NCBI RefSeq assembly: GCF_038957035.1
Contig: NZ_CP152412.1
Coordinates: forward strand, 5,452,501-5,516,500
Length of the DNA stretch: 64,000 bases
Source of the DNA: Bradyrhizobium sp. B097
GTDB taxonomy: Bacteria > Pseudomonadota > Alphaproteobacteria > Rhizobiales > Xanthobacteraceae
Direction: 5' to 3'
This document shows positions 1 to 8,908 of the stretch, piece after piece; position 1 is the first letter of the stretch; every line of letters starts with the position of its first letter. The notes under the pieces are model-generated. The model was not told where the DNA came from. It did not search any database and saw only the letters and a list, made by a program, of their open reading frames with translations. Both the position numbers and the translations under genes were made by a program.

Positions 1-105
1 TGTCGAACTCAGGAACGAAACTTCGCCCGACAGAAGACCAAAGCCCGAGTCGATATAGCGCGAGAAAGTCTCGGTGAAGCGATCGATGACGGAGAGATCA
101 GCCAT
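1..105 (-). CDS. trbL: TrbL, N-terminal fragment (continues beyond the left edge)
   Basis: Only the first 35 codons are visible. They start at an ATG on the minus strand and read MADLSVIDRFTETFSRYIDS and onward without a stop. TrbL is the multi-spanning inner-membrane protein of Trb-type (P-type) mating-pair formation systems and usually follows trbJ directly, as it does here (11-nt gap). A purine-rich AGGAGAGGG stretch lies just upstream as ribosome binding site. The identification rests on the N-terminal sequence style and the gene order, since the membrane segments lie outside the window. Confidence 0.8.
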   Translation of the reverse strand, partial: MADLSVIDRFTETFSRYIDSGFGLLSGEVSFLSST

Positions 106-116
106 GGCGCCCTCTC

Positions 117-881
117 CTATCTGCCGCCGGCGTAGGCATGGCCATCGCCGATGAAGCGGATGAAGCGCTCCTGGGCGGCCGCCGCGGATGCGCGCTCCTC
201 GGCCGCCCTCAACGTGTCGGCGCGGGCCTGGGTCGCCAGCAGCGTCTGCATCTGCATTGCTTGCTTGATCTGTAGAGCCAGCAACTCGTTGCCGGACTGC
301 TGGGCCTGCAAGGAGCCGACCGCGGCTGACGAATTAGTCATCAGCGTGCGAAGCGTCTGGCCGTCCTGGTCCAGGTTACTGACGATGGCCGACTGCATCG
401 TCAGCGCCTGCTTGAGCCCCTCATAGCTGTTGTTCCAGCGTGCGGTTGCATCCAGCACCATCCTGTCCGACGTTGTCGCGGCGCCATACTGACGAGGATA
501 GAGCTGCGCAAAATCCTGCTGCGTCCTCTGAACGTCGAACGAAATGCCTTTCGCTTGAGCGATCAGGCTGTTCATCTGACTGATCGTCGAGGTCAGCTGA
601 CCGACGACGCTGGTCGGAAGGCTCGCCAGATGCTTGGCCTGATTGAGAAGCGACTGGGCCTGATTTTCGAGGCTCCTGACCTGGTTGTTGATCTGCTCCA
701 ACGTGCGAGCGGCAGTCAGAAGATTCTGGCCGTAGTTTGAGGGGTCGAACACGATATCGAATGCCCCAACCCGTCGCGATCCATTCACGGCGACGACTAT
801 AGATAGTGCTACGGTCACGAAGATTCTTGTAGTTGTACGCGCAGATAAGCGGCCGATACTTTCGAGCATAGGAAACTCCAA
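117..881 (-). CDS. trbJ: TrbJ, conjugal transfer protein
   Basis: Periplasmic component of the Trb type IV secretion apparatus (VirB5-like class), thought to sit at the pilus or entry-exclusion interface. The 254-residue product has an N-terminal hydrophobic segment (about residues 18-34, ending near VGAFD) that looks like a signal peptide. A Gln-rich coiled-coil region with the TrbJ-type start FDPSNYGQN and repeated LEQINNQ/LLNQAK heptads follows. An alternative start is the ATG four codons downstream (869). It lies between trbE and trbL in the normal trbBCDEJL order, 14 nt after trbE, so it is co-transcribed. Confidence 0.88.
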   Translation of the reverse strand: MEFPMLESIGRLSARTTTRIFVTVALSIVVAVNGSRRVGAFDIVFDPSNYGQNLLTAARTLEQINNQVRSLENQAQSLLNQAKHLASLPTSVVGQLTSTISQMNSLIAQAKGISFDVQRTQQDFAQLYPRQYGAATTSDRMVLDATARWNNSYEGLKQALTMQSAIVSNLDQDGQTLRTLMTNSSAAVGSLQAQQSGNELLALQIKQAMQMQTLLATQARADTLRAAEERASAAAAQERFIRFIGDGHAYAGGR

Positions 882-895
882 AGATTGAGGTCGGG

Positions 896-3481
896 TCAGG
901 CCCTGTGGGCCTGTTCAAAGGTGCTGATCAGATTGGCGGCCCAGTGCAGATCGCGTTCAGCGAAATAGCGCTCGGCAAAATGGTAGGGCCCCGAGCGGGC
1001 TAAGACCTCGTCAATGGCGCGCTGATCCTCCGGCGAGGACGCCCCGACGAGCGCAAGCGCGGCCGGTCCAAGACCAAGTTCGAACAGGCGGTTGCCGGCA
1101 CGCGACTGCAGGTAGTAGTCGCGCTTGGGAAAGGCCTCGGCGATCAGGCGCACTTGCGTGTCGTTCAGGCCGAAGCGCCGATAGGTTTCGGTCTGGGTCG
1201 GCTCAAGGGCACGGGGATTGGGCAGGAATATCCGGCTCGGACAGGACTCGATGATCGCGGGCGCAATCTCGCTCTCCGCGATATCGGCAAGCGATTGAGT
1301 GGCAAACACCACCGCCACATTCTTCTTGCGCAACGTCTTCAGCCATTCACGAATCCGGCTCGAGAACAATGGATCGTCAAGGAAGACCCAGGCTTCATCG
1401 AGCACCAGCAAGGTCGGGCGCCCATCGAAACGCGCCTCCAGAGTGTGGAAGAGATAGGTGAGCACGGGTGCGACCAGCACCGGCAGCGCCATCAGCTCTT
1501 CCATTTCGAAAGTCAGGACGTCGGCACTCGAAAGGCGGTCGGCGTCCGCATCGAGGAAACGACCGTAAGGTCCCTCCAGCGTATAAGGCTGAAGCGCCTG
1601 ACGCAGGGCGTCTCGTGCGAGCAAGGCCACAAGCCCCGTCATCGTGCGCTGGGAGACCGGCGCCGTACCGAGGCTCTTGAGCGCCGACCAGAGGGTCTCC
1701 TTGACCTCGGGCGTCACGCTGACGCGCTCGTGGGCAAGCACGCCGCAGAGCCAGTCGAGCGCCCAGAGCCGCGCGCCCTCCTCGGCTACATCCTTGAGCG
1801 GCTGGAACGCGATGCCACCCTTGGCCCCGAGCTCGTACCACGCACCCGACAGCGCAAGGGTCGTGGCGCGAGCGGAACGGCCCTTGTCGAATATGATCAG
1901 CTGGGCATTCGGATAGCGCCGAAACTGCAAGGCCAGCATCGACAGCAACACCGACTTGCCGGCGCCAGTCGGGCCGACGACGATGGAATGCCCGACGTCG
2001 CCGGCGTGCAGCGAGAGCCGGAACGGCGTCGCCCCCTTGGTCTTGGCGATCAGAAGTGGCGGCCCATCGAGATGCTCGCATCGCGCCGGTCCGGCCCACA
2101 CGTCCGACAACGGGCACATGTGAGCCAGATTGAGCGTGTGCACGATGGGTTGGCGAATATTCGCATAGGCCTGCCCCGGCAAACCGCCGAGCCATGCCTC
2201 GACCGCATTGACGCTTTCCCGGATCGTGGTGAAGCCCCGGCTGTTGATCACGCGTTCGACGAGGCGGATCTTGTCGTCGGCGGCACGCGCGTCCTTGTCG
2301 CTGACAGTGACGGTCGTCGTGATGTAACCGAATGCCACGAGATCGTCGCCGAGCTCGGTCAACGCGGTGTCCGCGTCAGCCGCCTTGTTGCTGGCGTCCG
2401 TGTCCACGAGCGCGGCCTGTTCGTTGAACATGACCTCCTTCACGATCGCTCCCAGTGATTTGCGCTTGGCAAACCATTGGCGGCGATACCGAGATAGCGA
2501 AGCATGCGCCTGCGTGCGGTCGAGTGGCAGAAATCGCGTGGCCCAGCGGTAGGCAACGCCGAGCCGGTTCAGCTCATCCAGCAACCCAGGAAAGGTCACG
2601 TGCGGGAAGCCGAGCACGGTCAGCGCACGAAGGTGGCTTCGGCCGATCGCCGGCGACAATCCACCGGTCAGCGGTTCGTCGCTCAGAAAACAATCCAGAT
2701 AGGCCGGAATCTCAGGCACGGCGACCGGGTGCCGCTTGGTCGAGACGCAGCTATGCAGGTAGGTCAGTGTCTCCCCGTCATCGAGCGGCCGGATCTCGGG
2801 AAGGACCGAAGACAAGAGATCGATCGCCCGGTCCGTCTCCTGGACAAAGCGCTCGAGATGATCGCGATAGCTGTGCTCCCGCGATGACCGAGGCTGACCA
2901 GCTTTACGAGCAGTCGTGGAGACCGATTCATCCGGCCGGGCGCCCTCATGCCGAGGCGCGGAAGCCTGCTGCCTATGCCGCCTACGCCGTGACGACCCCA
3001 CGCCCCGGTTGTCTCGCGAACGCTCGAGGAACAATCCTTCCAGCCGCGACACGCGCTCGGCCGGCGGCAAATACATCAAAGTGAGGTGAAGCACGCTCTC
3101 AAAATGCTGACCGCGCGGACGTGACGGATCGTCCCACGATGCCTCGGACGCACTTTCGAAGGCGGCCCGCCGTTCCTCATCGACAAGCCACGACACCGCG
3201 TCGGGAAAGCGTGAGCGCGGATATTCCGACGCCGGAATCCGCGTGGCGTCGAAGAATAGCGCCCAGCCCGAGCCAAAGCGCTTCAGAACGTTGTTCACCC
3301 GCGAGACCACGCTCATGAGCTCGGCCTCGGTCGCACTATCGAGATCCGGGCCCCGGTAGCGCATGGTGCGTTGAAAGCTGCCGTCCTTGTTCAGGATCAC
3401 GCCGGGCGCGATGAGGCATGCCCAGGGCAGCCAGTCGGCCAGACGATAGGCATGGGAACGGAATTCTCTCAAATTCAGCAT
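896..3481 (-). CDS. trbE: TrbE, conjugal transfer ATPase (VirB4 family)
   Basis: Energising ATPase of the mating-pair formation complex, acting at the cytoplasmic face of the inner membrane. I chose the ATG at 3481 (MLNLREFRSHAYRLADWLPW), which is typical of TrbE and overlaps the end of trbD by 7 nt. The open frame continues upstream but only through trbD. Walker A GPTGAGKS lies near residue 503 and Walker B LLVLDEAW near 690. The 861-residue length is somewhat more than usual for the family, mostly because of an Arg/Ser/His-rich stretch at about residues 155-200, where most relatives have a short link. The frame is open throughout, so the gene is probably functional. Confidence 0.93.
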   Translation of the reverse strand: MLNLREFRSHAYRLADWLPWACLIAPGVILNKDGSFQRTMRYRGPDLDSATEAELMSVVSRVNNVLKRFGSGWALFFDATRIPASEYPRSRFPDAVSWLVDEERRAAFESASEASWDDPSRPRGQHFESVLHLTLMYLPPAERVSRLEGLFLERSRDNRGVGSSRRRRHRQQASAPRHEGARPDESVSTTARKAGQPRSSREHSYRDHLERFVQETDRAIDLLSSVLPEIRPLDDGETLTYLHSCVSTKRHPVAVPEIPAYLDCFLSDEPLTGGLSPAIGRSHLRALTVLGFPHVTFPGLLDELNRLGVAYRWATRFLPLDRTQAHASLSRYRRQWFAKRKSLGAIVKEVMFNEQAALVDTDASNKAADADTALTELGDDLVAFGYITTTVTVSDKDARAADDKIRLVERVINSRGFTTIRESVNAVEAWLGGLPGQAYANIRQPIVHTLNLAHMCPLSDVWAGPARCEHLDGPPLLIAKTKGATPFRLSLHAGDVGHSIVVGPTGAGKSVLLSMLALQFRRYPNAQLIIFDKGRSARATTLALSGAWYELGAKGGIAFQPLKDVAEEGARLWALDWLCGVLAHERVSVTPEVKETLWSALKSLGTAPVSQRTMTGLVALLARDALRQALQPYTLEGPYGRFLDADADRLSSADVLTFEMEELMALPVLVAPVLTYLFHTLEARFDGRPTLLVLDEAWVFLDDPLFSSRIREWLKTLRKKNVAVVFATQSLADIAESEIAPAIIESCPSRIFLPNPRALEPTQTETYRRFGLNDTQVRLIAEAFPKRDYYLQSRAGNRLFELGLGPAALALVGASSPEDQRAIDEVLARSGPYHFAERYFAERDLHWAANLISTFEQAHRA

Positions 3482-3732
3482 GCGAGCCACCCCTTGTGCT
3501 TGGTGTGACGGATTGCGACCTCGACAAAGGCGGGATCGCGCCTGGCGAGCCACACCGAGATGGTGTGACCGACGATCCAGAGCACGACGCCTGCGAGCCA
3601 AAGCCGCAGGCCAAGCGCCAGCACCGCCGACAAGGTGCCGATCAGGATGGCCGCGGAGCGCGGCGCGCCACCGATCAGAATGGGCGCGGTCAACGAGCGG
3701 TGAAGCACGAGTTCGAAGCCATCGGGACGCAT
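3475..3732 (-). CDS. trbD: TrbD, conjugal transfer protein (VirB3 family)
   Basis: Small inner-membrane protein of the Trb secretion channel, equivalent to VirB3. The 85-residue product has the usual start (MRPDGFELVLHRSL), one or two hydrophobic segments (about residues 22-58) and the family-like PAFVEVAIRHTKHKGW tail. Start and stop overlap both neighbours: its ATG shares one base with the trbC stop codon, and its end overlaps the trbE start by 7 nt. This indicates translational coupling in the trb operon. Confidence 0.92.
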   Translation of the reverse strand: MRPDGFELVLHRSLTAPILIGGAPRSAAILIGTLSAVLALGLRLWLAGVVLWIVGHTISVWLARRDPAFVEVAIRHTKHKGWLAC

Positions 3733-4091
3733 CAGATCAGTGCTCCGCCGCCGAAGGAGAAGAACGACAGGAAGAAGGAGCTTGCCGCGAAGGCGATGGA
3801 GAGGCCAAAGACGACCTGGACCAACTTGCGGAACCCACCTGAGGTGTCACCGAAGGCGAGCGAAATGCCGGTCACCGTGATGATGATGACAGCGACGATC
3901 TTGGCGACCGGTCCCTGCACCGACTCCAGGATGCGCTCAAGCGGCGCCTCCCACGGCATGCCTGAGCCTGCGGCGTGTGCGACCGAAGCGGAGAGGAGTA
4001 CGCATGTGACGCCTGCTCCGAACCCGATGAAGAAGCGCCTGTGAGCTCGACGAAAGCGGAAGCGCGCCGTTGAACGCGTCAAAACAGCCAT
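3732..4091 (-). CDS. trbC: TrbC, conjugative pilin precursor (VirB2 family)
   Basis: Major pilin subunit of the conjugative pilus. I start it at the ATG at 4091 (MAVLTRSTARFRFRRAHRRF); the longer frame runs back into trbB. It has a long basic signal peptide ending SVAHA-AGSG near residue 41, followed by two hydrophobic segments (VAKIVAVIIITVTGISLAF and VVFGLSIAFAASSFFLSFF). That is the standard cyclic or linear pilin layout. At 119 residues it is of normal length. The 19-nt gap after trbB and 1-nt overlap with trbD support operon transcription. Confidence 0.92.
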   Translation of the reverse strand: MAVLTRSTARFRFRRAHRRFFIGFGAGVTCVLLSASVAHAAGSGMPWEAPLERILESVQGPVAKIVAVIIITVTGISLAFGDTSGGFRKLVQVVFGLSIAFAASSFFLSFFSFGGGALI

Positions 4092-4110
4092 GTTGTACTC
4101 TCCGTGCGGG

Positions 4111-5094
4111 TCAGGGACGATGGGAAGTGTTTGGAAGCCCAGGCGGGGTCTCCAGGAGGTAATCGCCGGAAGGATCAAGGCCCTTGAGCTCGGCGACCGC
4201 CTCGATCCGGCGCGCGGGGCCCCGTCCCCTGATGAAAACGACAAGGTCGATCGCCTCGGCGATGAGGCGGCGCGGCACGGTGGCTACCGCCTCCTGGATC
4301 AATTGCTCGATCCGATAGAGCGCAGCGCGCGCCGAGTTGGCGTGAACCGTGGCGATCCCGCCGGGATGTCCGGTATTCCAGGCCTTCAGCATGTCGAGGG
4401 CTTCGGCGCCCCTCACCTCGCCGACGATGATGCGATCGGGGCGCAGGCGAAGCGTGGAGCGCACGAGATCGGCGAGGCTCGCGACGCCCGGCTTGGTGCG
4501 GAGCGTGACGACATCCTTGGCCTCACAGTGCAGCTCGCGGGTGTCCTCGATGATGACGATGCGCTCATCAAGGAGCGCAATCTCCGCCAGCAGCGCATTG
4601 GCAAGTGTCGTCTTGCCCGATCCGGTGCCGCCCGCAACCAGGATGCTACGGCCCTCGACGACCGCCGCCGCCAACACCTTGGCCATCAGGGGCGAGGCAA
4701 TCTGCGTCCTGACGTAGTCGGAGAGCAGAAAAGTCGTCGTTGCGGGCTTGCGGATGGCAAAGCACGGCGCAAGCGAGACCGGCGGCAGCACGCCTTCGAA
4801 CCTTTCACCGGTTTCGGGAAGCTCGGCCGAGATGATCGGGAAGGATGCACTCGCCTCGGCCCGAACGTGGCTTGCGACCAGACGGATGATCCGCTCCGAT
4901 TCCTGCGGCGTCAGAATGACGCCGGTATCCGCGCGTCCAGACCGATGCCGCTCGAGCCAAAGCCTGCCGTCGGGGTTGACGATCACCTCGACGACCTCGG
5001 CCTCTTCCAGGGCCAGCGCGATCGCCGGTCCCATCGCGGTCCGCAACATCCCGCGGCGGCGCTCGCGGGTTTCGGGCGAGAGAAGGTCAGACAT
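4111..5094 (-). CDS. trbB: TrbB, conjugal transfer ATPase (VirB11/GspE family)
   Basis: Hexameric secretion ATPase that powers pilus assembly and substrate transfer. The start is placed at the ATG at 5094 (MSDLLSPETRERRRGMLRTA), giving 327 residues, the normal TrbB length; the frame is open further upstream but overlaps the preceding gene. Walker A GGTGSGKT lies near residue 155. The Asp-box IVIIEDTRELHC and the His-box region GHPGGIATVHANSA are intact. It overlaps the ribbon-helix-helix gene by 8 nt and is the first trb gene of the operon. Confidence 0.94.
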   Translation of the reverse strand: MSDLLSPETRERRRGMLRTAMGPAIALALEEAEVVEVIVNPDGRLWLERHRSGRADTGVILTPQESERIIRLVASHVRAEASASFPIISAELPETGERFEGVLPPVSLAPCFAIRKPATTTFLLSDYVRTQIASPLMAKVLAAAVVEGRSILVAGGTGSGKTTLANALLAEIALLDERIVIIEDTRELHCEAKDVVTLRTKPGVASLADLVRSTLRLRPDRIIVGEVRGAEALDMLKAWNTGHPGGIATVHANSARAALYRIEQLIQEAVATVPRRLIAEAIDLVVFIRGRGPARRIEAVAELKGLDPSGDYLLETPPGLPNTSHRP

Positions 5095-5644
5095 GGCCGG
5101 CCTCCTCTCGCCCCGCCGGAGACGGCTCCGGCTGCTGGCCCGTCGCGTGGTGCGAGCGGGATTCTGTTGTTGTGGTCTGTGCCTTTCCGGCGCCGAGCGG
5201 CGCGCCCTCCTCCAGATGCCGCATGAACAGATCCGGATTTGACGTCGAGACCTGTTCCATGACATCGGCCACGAGCCGGCCGCCGGAGGCGATCCGCTTG
5301 CCGACCTGCGCGACGAACATCTCGAACCGCTCGCGCCCCAGCGCACGCGCGGCATCCTGGTCTCCGGCCGGCAGCGGCGGCGTGATCGTCAGGTAGTAGC
5401 GAACGAACAGTGCAAAGGTTTCTGCCATGATCGAGAGATCACGGTCCGCGCGATCGAGCTGCCGGCTCATCCGGTCGAGCCGGCGGATCAGGGCCGCGTC
5501 CCCGCTCGCGTCCCGCTCAGGATTGAGAAAGCGGTCGAGGGCGGCGTCGACGATCGCCGACTTGTTGGTGCCGGGCCGCCTGGCCGCGAGCTCGAGCCGC
5601 TGCGCCACGCTATCGGAGACATAGGCGGATAGTTTTGGTTTCAT
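5087..5644 (-). CDS. Ribbon-helix-helix (CopG-type) protein between traG and trbB
   Basis: A 185-residue protein with an N-terminal ribbon-helix-helix DNA-binding region (MKPKLSAYVSDSVAQRLELA, followed by GTNKSAIVDAALDRFL), a helical middle and a low-complexity polar C-terminus (TTTTESRSHHATGQQPEPS). Such genes sit at exactly this point, between traG and trbB, in many alphaproteobacterial ICEs and plasmids. It is likely a local regulator of the traG/trb operon or an accessory DNA-binding factor, but its target cannot be told from the sequence. It starts 12 nt after the traG stop and overlaps trbB by 8 nt. Confidence 0.82.
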   Translation of the reverse strand: MKPKLSAYVSDSVAQRLELAARRPGTNKSAIVDAALDRFLNPERDASGDAALIRRLDRMSRQLDRADRDLSIMAETFALFVRYYLTITPPLPAGDQDAARALGRERFEMFVAQVGKRIASGGRLVADVMEQVSTSNPDLFMRHLEEGAPLGAGKAQTTTTESRSHHATGQQPEPSPAGREEAGHV

Positions 5645-5656
5645 TGGGAGTGTCCT

Positions 5657-7684
5657 TCAGAATGCAGGAAGAAGATCGTCGTCATCGCGCGTGACGGCGT
5701 GAGCGCTGCGGATAGCGCTGGAGGCGTTCGCCGCGCGCTGCATCTGGTTGCGATCCGCCGCGGCATCTGCGTCGTCGTCGAGCAGCCGCTCCTCGGTAAA
5801 CCGCGTCGCCTCGGCTTGAGGATGGACCTCCTCGAACAGCGGCAGTTGCTGCTTGAGCCCACCTTCCTCCGCACCCGCCTGCATGAGGTCGCGGTATGGA
5901 AGCGTTGCCAACCGGAGATCGACCGTCCGGATCTGGCGACCCCAATCGCTGGCACGTGCGGCCGGGCGGTCGCGATATGCGCCAGCAGCGAGGTGCGGCG
6001 ACGGACGCAAGCGCGTCACAAAATTCGCATCGTCATAGTGCCTGAGCTTACGAGCCCGAACCGGCGCCAGCCCCGAGACAAGCACGATGGCCTGATCGGG
6101 CGGCAGCTGCATCACTTCGCCGGGCGTGAGCAGCGGCCGAGCAGTTTCCTGGCGGCTGACCATGACGTGACCGAGCCAGGGCGCGAGCCGGTGACCGGCA
6201 TAGTTCCTCTGTGCCCGTAGTTCGGTTGCGGTGCCGAGCGCATCTGAAATGCGCTTCGCCGTGCGCTCGTCATTGGCGGCAAAGGCGATACGAACATGGC
6301 AATTGTCCAGGATCGCATTGTTCTCGCCATAGGCCTTGGCGATTTGATTGAGCGACTGCGCGATCAGATAGGCCCGGATGCCGTAGCCGGCCATGAAGGC
6401 GAGCGCGCTCTCGAAGAAATCAAGCCGGCCGAGCGCTGGAAACTCATCCAGCATAAGAAGGAGTTGGCGATGCTTGGCGTCGCCTGCCTTGATGTTCAGG
6501 GACTCGGTCAACCGGCGGCCAATCTGATTGAGGATCAGCCGGATCAGCGGCTTGGTGCGGCTGATGTCCGACGGCGGCACGACCAGATAGAGCGTGACCG
6601 GCTTCTCCGCGGTGACGAGATCGGCGATACGCCAGTCGCAGCTCTCGGTATTCCGGCTCACGACCGGATCGCGATAGAGGCCAAGGAAACTCACGGCGGT
6701 GGACAGCACGCCGGAACGCTCATTTTCAGATTTGTTGAGGAGCTCGCGCGCGGTCGCGGCGACGACGGGATGGACCTTCGGCTCGGCCTCCGTTCCGAGA
6801 TGGTTGGTGGCCAGCATGATCCGCAGCGTCTTTTCAAAGGACTGCGCTGGATCGGCCAGGATCTCAGTGACGCGCGTCAGCGTCTTTTGTTGCTCTGCAT
6901 AAAGGACGTGGAGGATGACGCCGACGAGCAGCGAGTGGCTGGTCTTTTCCCAGTGGCTTCGGCGCTCCAGTGCCCCTTCCGGATCGACCAGGATATCGGC
7001 AATGTTCTGGACATCGCGGACTTCGGCCGCACCTTTGCGCACCTCGAGCAGTGGATTGTAGCGCGCGCTTCTTGGATCGGTCGGATTGAACAGCAGGCAA
7101 TGCGAGAAGGTTGAGCGCCAGCCAGACGTCAGCTCCCAGTTTTCGCCCTTGATGTCATGCACGACCGCCGATGAAGTCCAGGACAGCAACGTCGGAAGCA
7201 CCAGCCCCACGCCCTTGCCGGACCGTGTCGGTGCAAAGCACATGACGTGCTCGGGTCCGTCGTGACGCAGATAGTGATCTTCAAATCGTCCGAGGAACAC
7301 ACCCCTGCCGGCGAACAGGCCGGCAGCGCGGATTTCCTTCCGATTTGCCCAACGCGCGGAGCCGTAGGTCGTGACCAACTGGTTTTGCCGCGCCCGCCAC
7401 ACCGAATTGACGACTGCAAACAGCGCGCCCGCAATGCCGCCAGCCGCAGCGATAGCCCCGCCCTCCTCAAATATCTCGGGCGCGTAGGCCTCATAGGCGA
7501 ACCACCATTCGAACAATCGCCAGGGCAGATAGACCGGATAGCCGCCAATGGCGAACCACGTTGCGCCAAGCCGCGCCTGAAATCCGAGCGCTGCCGCCGT
7601 CCATTGCGTCGCTCCCCATGTCGACGCGACGACGATACCGAGGACGACCGTGATCTGGCCGACATAGATTCTTGTTGGAAACAT
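5657..7684 (-). CDS. traG: TraG/VirD4-type coupling protein
   Basis: Type IV coupling protein, an inner-membrane ATPase that delivers the relaxase-DNA complex to the Trb channel. The ATG at 7684 (MFPTRIYVGQITVVLG) is chosen because the N-terminal membrane anchor starts there; an upstream extension to 7777 has no family character. Transmembrane segments lie at about residues 7-25 and 75-95. Walker A is PTRSGKG near residue 147 and Walker B LLMLDEFPALG near 410, and the length of 675 residues is normal. It heads the traG-RHH-trbBCDEJL run. Confidence 0.94.
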   Translation of the reverse strand: MFPTRIYVGQITVVLGIVVASTWGATQWTAAALGFQARLGATWFAIGGYPVYLPWRLFEWWFAYEAYAPEIFEEGGAIAAAGGIAGALFAVVNSVWRARQNQLVTTYGSARWANRKEIRAAGLFAGRGVFLGRFEDHYLRHDGPEHVMCFAPTRSGKGVGLVLPTLLSWTSSAVVHDIKGENWELTSGWRSTFSHCLLFNPTDPRSARYNPLLEVRKGAAEVRDVQNIADILVDPEGALERRSHWEKTSHSLLVGVILHVLYAEQQKTLTRVTEILADPAQSFEKTLRIMLATNHLGTEAEPKVHPVVAATARELLNKSENERSGVLSTAVSFLGLYRDPVVSRNTESCDWRIADLVTAEKPVTLYLVVPPSDISRTKPLIRLILNQIGRRLTESLNIKAGDAKHRQLLLMLDEFPALGRLDFFESALAFMAGYGIRAYLIAQSLNQIAKAYGENNAILDNCHVRIAFAANDERTAKRISDALGTATELRAQRNYAGHRLAPWLGHVMVSRQETARPLLTPGEVMQLPPDQAIVLVSGLAPVRARKLRHYDDANFVTRLRPSPHLAAGAYRDRPAARASDWGRQIRTVDLRLATLPYRDLMQAGAEEGGLKQQLPLFEEVHPQAEATRFTEERLLDDDADAAADRNQMQRAANASSAIRSAHAVTRDDDDLLPAF

Positions 7685-8103
7685 TTGCCGCCCCACTCGA
7701 CGCTCGCAACGAGCGCGGCGAGATGAAAAGCGGGATGGCGCCTCGCGTTCAACCTGAATAAAAATCGCCGCCGGCAACGAGATCCGGGTCGATCAAACCC
7801 ATCGAAGCAAGATCGTTGCTGCGGCAGTCTCAGCGTGGTTGAGGAAACTCCTCAATTGAAGGTGAACCGCTTGACCAAATTGGATCACTGGTCTGACCTC
7901 GCCCGGATTGCTCATCGCACACGCGCACGCCGCAGCGAGTGAGCGAATCGAACGAAGGCCGCTTGTGCTTTCAACGTCGATGGTCGCATCGACCGTCAGC
8001 CTGAAAAGGGTGCGCGTCGACGAAACCAATATCGCTGCGCGACGGACTGCCCAAGTCGCCATCCGATCTCGCGCCACGAGCCCGTGCGGAGATTGGTCGG
8101 CTC

Positions 8104-8130
8104 CATTCTCCGCATGATTTGCGGAGAATG
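8104..8130. repeat. 11-bp perfect inverted repeat, 5-nt loop
   Basis: Arms CATTCTCCGCA and TGCGGAGAATG flank the loop TGATT, in the 558-bp space between traG (starting leftwards at 7684) and the antitoxin gene (starting rightwards at 8243). It could be a hairpin or an operator for the divergent traG transcript. It is not followed by a T-run on either strand, so a simple terminator is unlikely. The rest of 7685-8103 shows no convincing gene. Confidence 0.6.
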
Positions 8131-8185
8131 CCGCCGGGAATCCACAACCGGTTCAGTTTAGACTACCAAAATACCATTGTTATAT

Positions 8186-8203
8186 TTTGTCAAAGTTGAC
8201 AAA
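8186..8203. promoter_or_regulatory. Palindromic operator candidate of the Xre/RES toxin-antitoxin operon
   Basis: The sequence TTTGTCAA-AG-TTGACAAA is a perfect 8+8 inverted repeat. Its right arm contains a consensus -35 hexamer (TTGACA, 8196-8201), and a weak -10-like AT-rich block (GATATT) lies about 17 bp downstream. This fits an autoregulatory site for the antitoxin and argues that translation starts at 8243 rather than at the upstream in-frame ATG at 8177. Confidence 0.6.
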
Positions 8204-8242
8204 GTTGCATATTATCCCGATATTCAAGGCGGAGTTCAGCTC

Positions 8243-8908
8243 ATGTCCAAAGCACAGTCAAAGCCCTCGGGTACCGAGGATCTGTCCGTCCACGAGGACG
8301 GCGTGATGATGGTACTTAAGCAGAAGCCCGCCGCTCTGAAGAGCCTCGCGCTTCCCGCTGACGCGCAGGTTGCGATTGTTTCCAAGAGCGCGACTGCACT
8401 GCAGAAGGTGCATGAGCGAAACAAGCAACTGACGGGTCAGGCGTTCCGGTATTTCTCCGAGGCTGCAAGGAGAACCGCGGTCGTCAACAAGGACGCCTTC
8501 GCGCCCGATGCCCGCGCGCTCGCCGTTCTCGAGGGCGTCCGCATCGCGCAGGAGGATCTTCGGCGATCCGGCGGCGCGTATGATCTGGACCAGGTCAGAA
8601 CGCTCCTGCGGGGAATCTCCCGGCAGGCTGTCGACAAGCGCGTGCAGGAAGGCAGCCTCCTTGCCGTTCCCGGTCCCAGCAACCACCGGAGCTTTCCGAC
8701 CCTTCAGTTCAACATCGACGGCACTGTCGTCGAGGGTCTCAAGCTCGTCCAGGAGGCGCTGCCAACCAACAACCCCTGGACCGTCCTGAATTTCCTGGCC
8801 CAGTCTGACGACCGGCTGGGTGGCCGCAAGCCGATCGATCTTCTGAGGGAAGGCAAGGTTGAACTTGTGGTCGAGGCCGCCCGGCGCATGGCTCAGCAAG
8901 GCGCGTGA
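8243..8908 (+). CDS. Xre/MbcA/ParS-type antitoxin
   Basis: Antitoxin partner of the RES toxin that follows. The protein has a helical N-terminal part. A helix-turn-helix-like segment (GISRQAVDKRVQEGSLLAVP, about residues 133-152) comes next, then the C-terminal toxin-binding region of the DUF2384 family (NPWTVLNFLAQSDDRLGGRK and PIDLLREGKVELVVEAARRM). I start it at the ATG at 8243, which has GGAG 9-12 nt upstream and lies after the palindromic promoter; an earlier ATG at 8177 lies upstream of that promoter. At 221 residues it is longer than minimal ParS-type antitoxins. Its stop overlaps the toxin start (GTGA), the usual coupled arrangement. Confidence 0.85.
   Translation: MSKAQSKPSGTEDLSVHEDGVMMVLKQKPAALKSLALPADAQVAIVSKSATALQKVHERNKQLTGQAFRYFSEAARRTAVVNKDAFAPDARALAVLEGVRIAQEDLRRSGGAYDLDQVRTLLRGISRQAVDKRVQEGSLLAVPGPSNHRSFPTLQFNIDGTVVEGLKLVQEALPTNNPWTVLNFLAQSDDRLGGRKPIDLLREGKVELVVEAARRMAQQGA

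Noticed and set aside
1154..2458. Long plus-strand open frame (434 residues) inside trbE
   Set aside because: It is the antisense shadow of a conserved ATPase gene and is rich in Arg/His/Gln without domain structure.
7793..8077. Minus-strand open frame of 94 residues between traG and the antitoxin
   Set aside because: It has no ribosome site or recognisable domain and overlaps another open frame on the plus strand; its composition looks like chance reading of GC-rich DNA.
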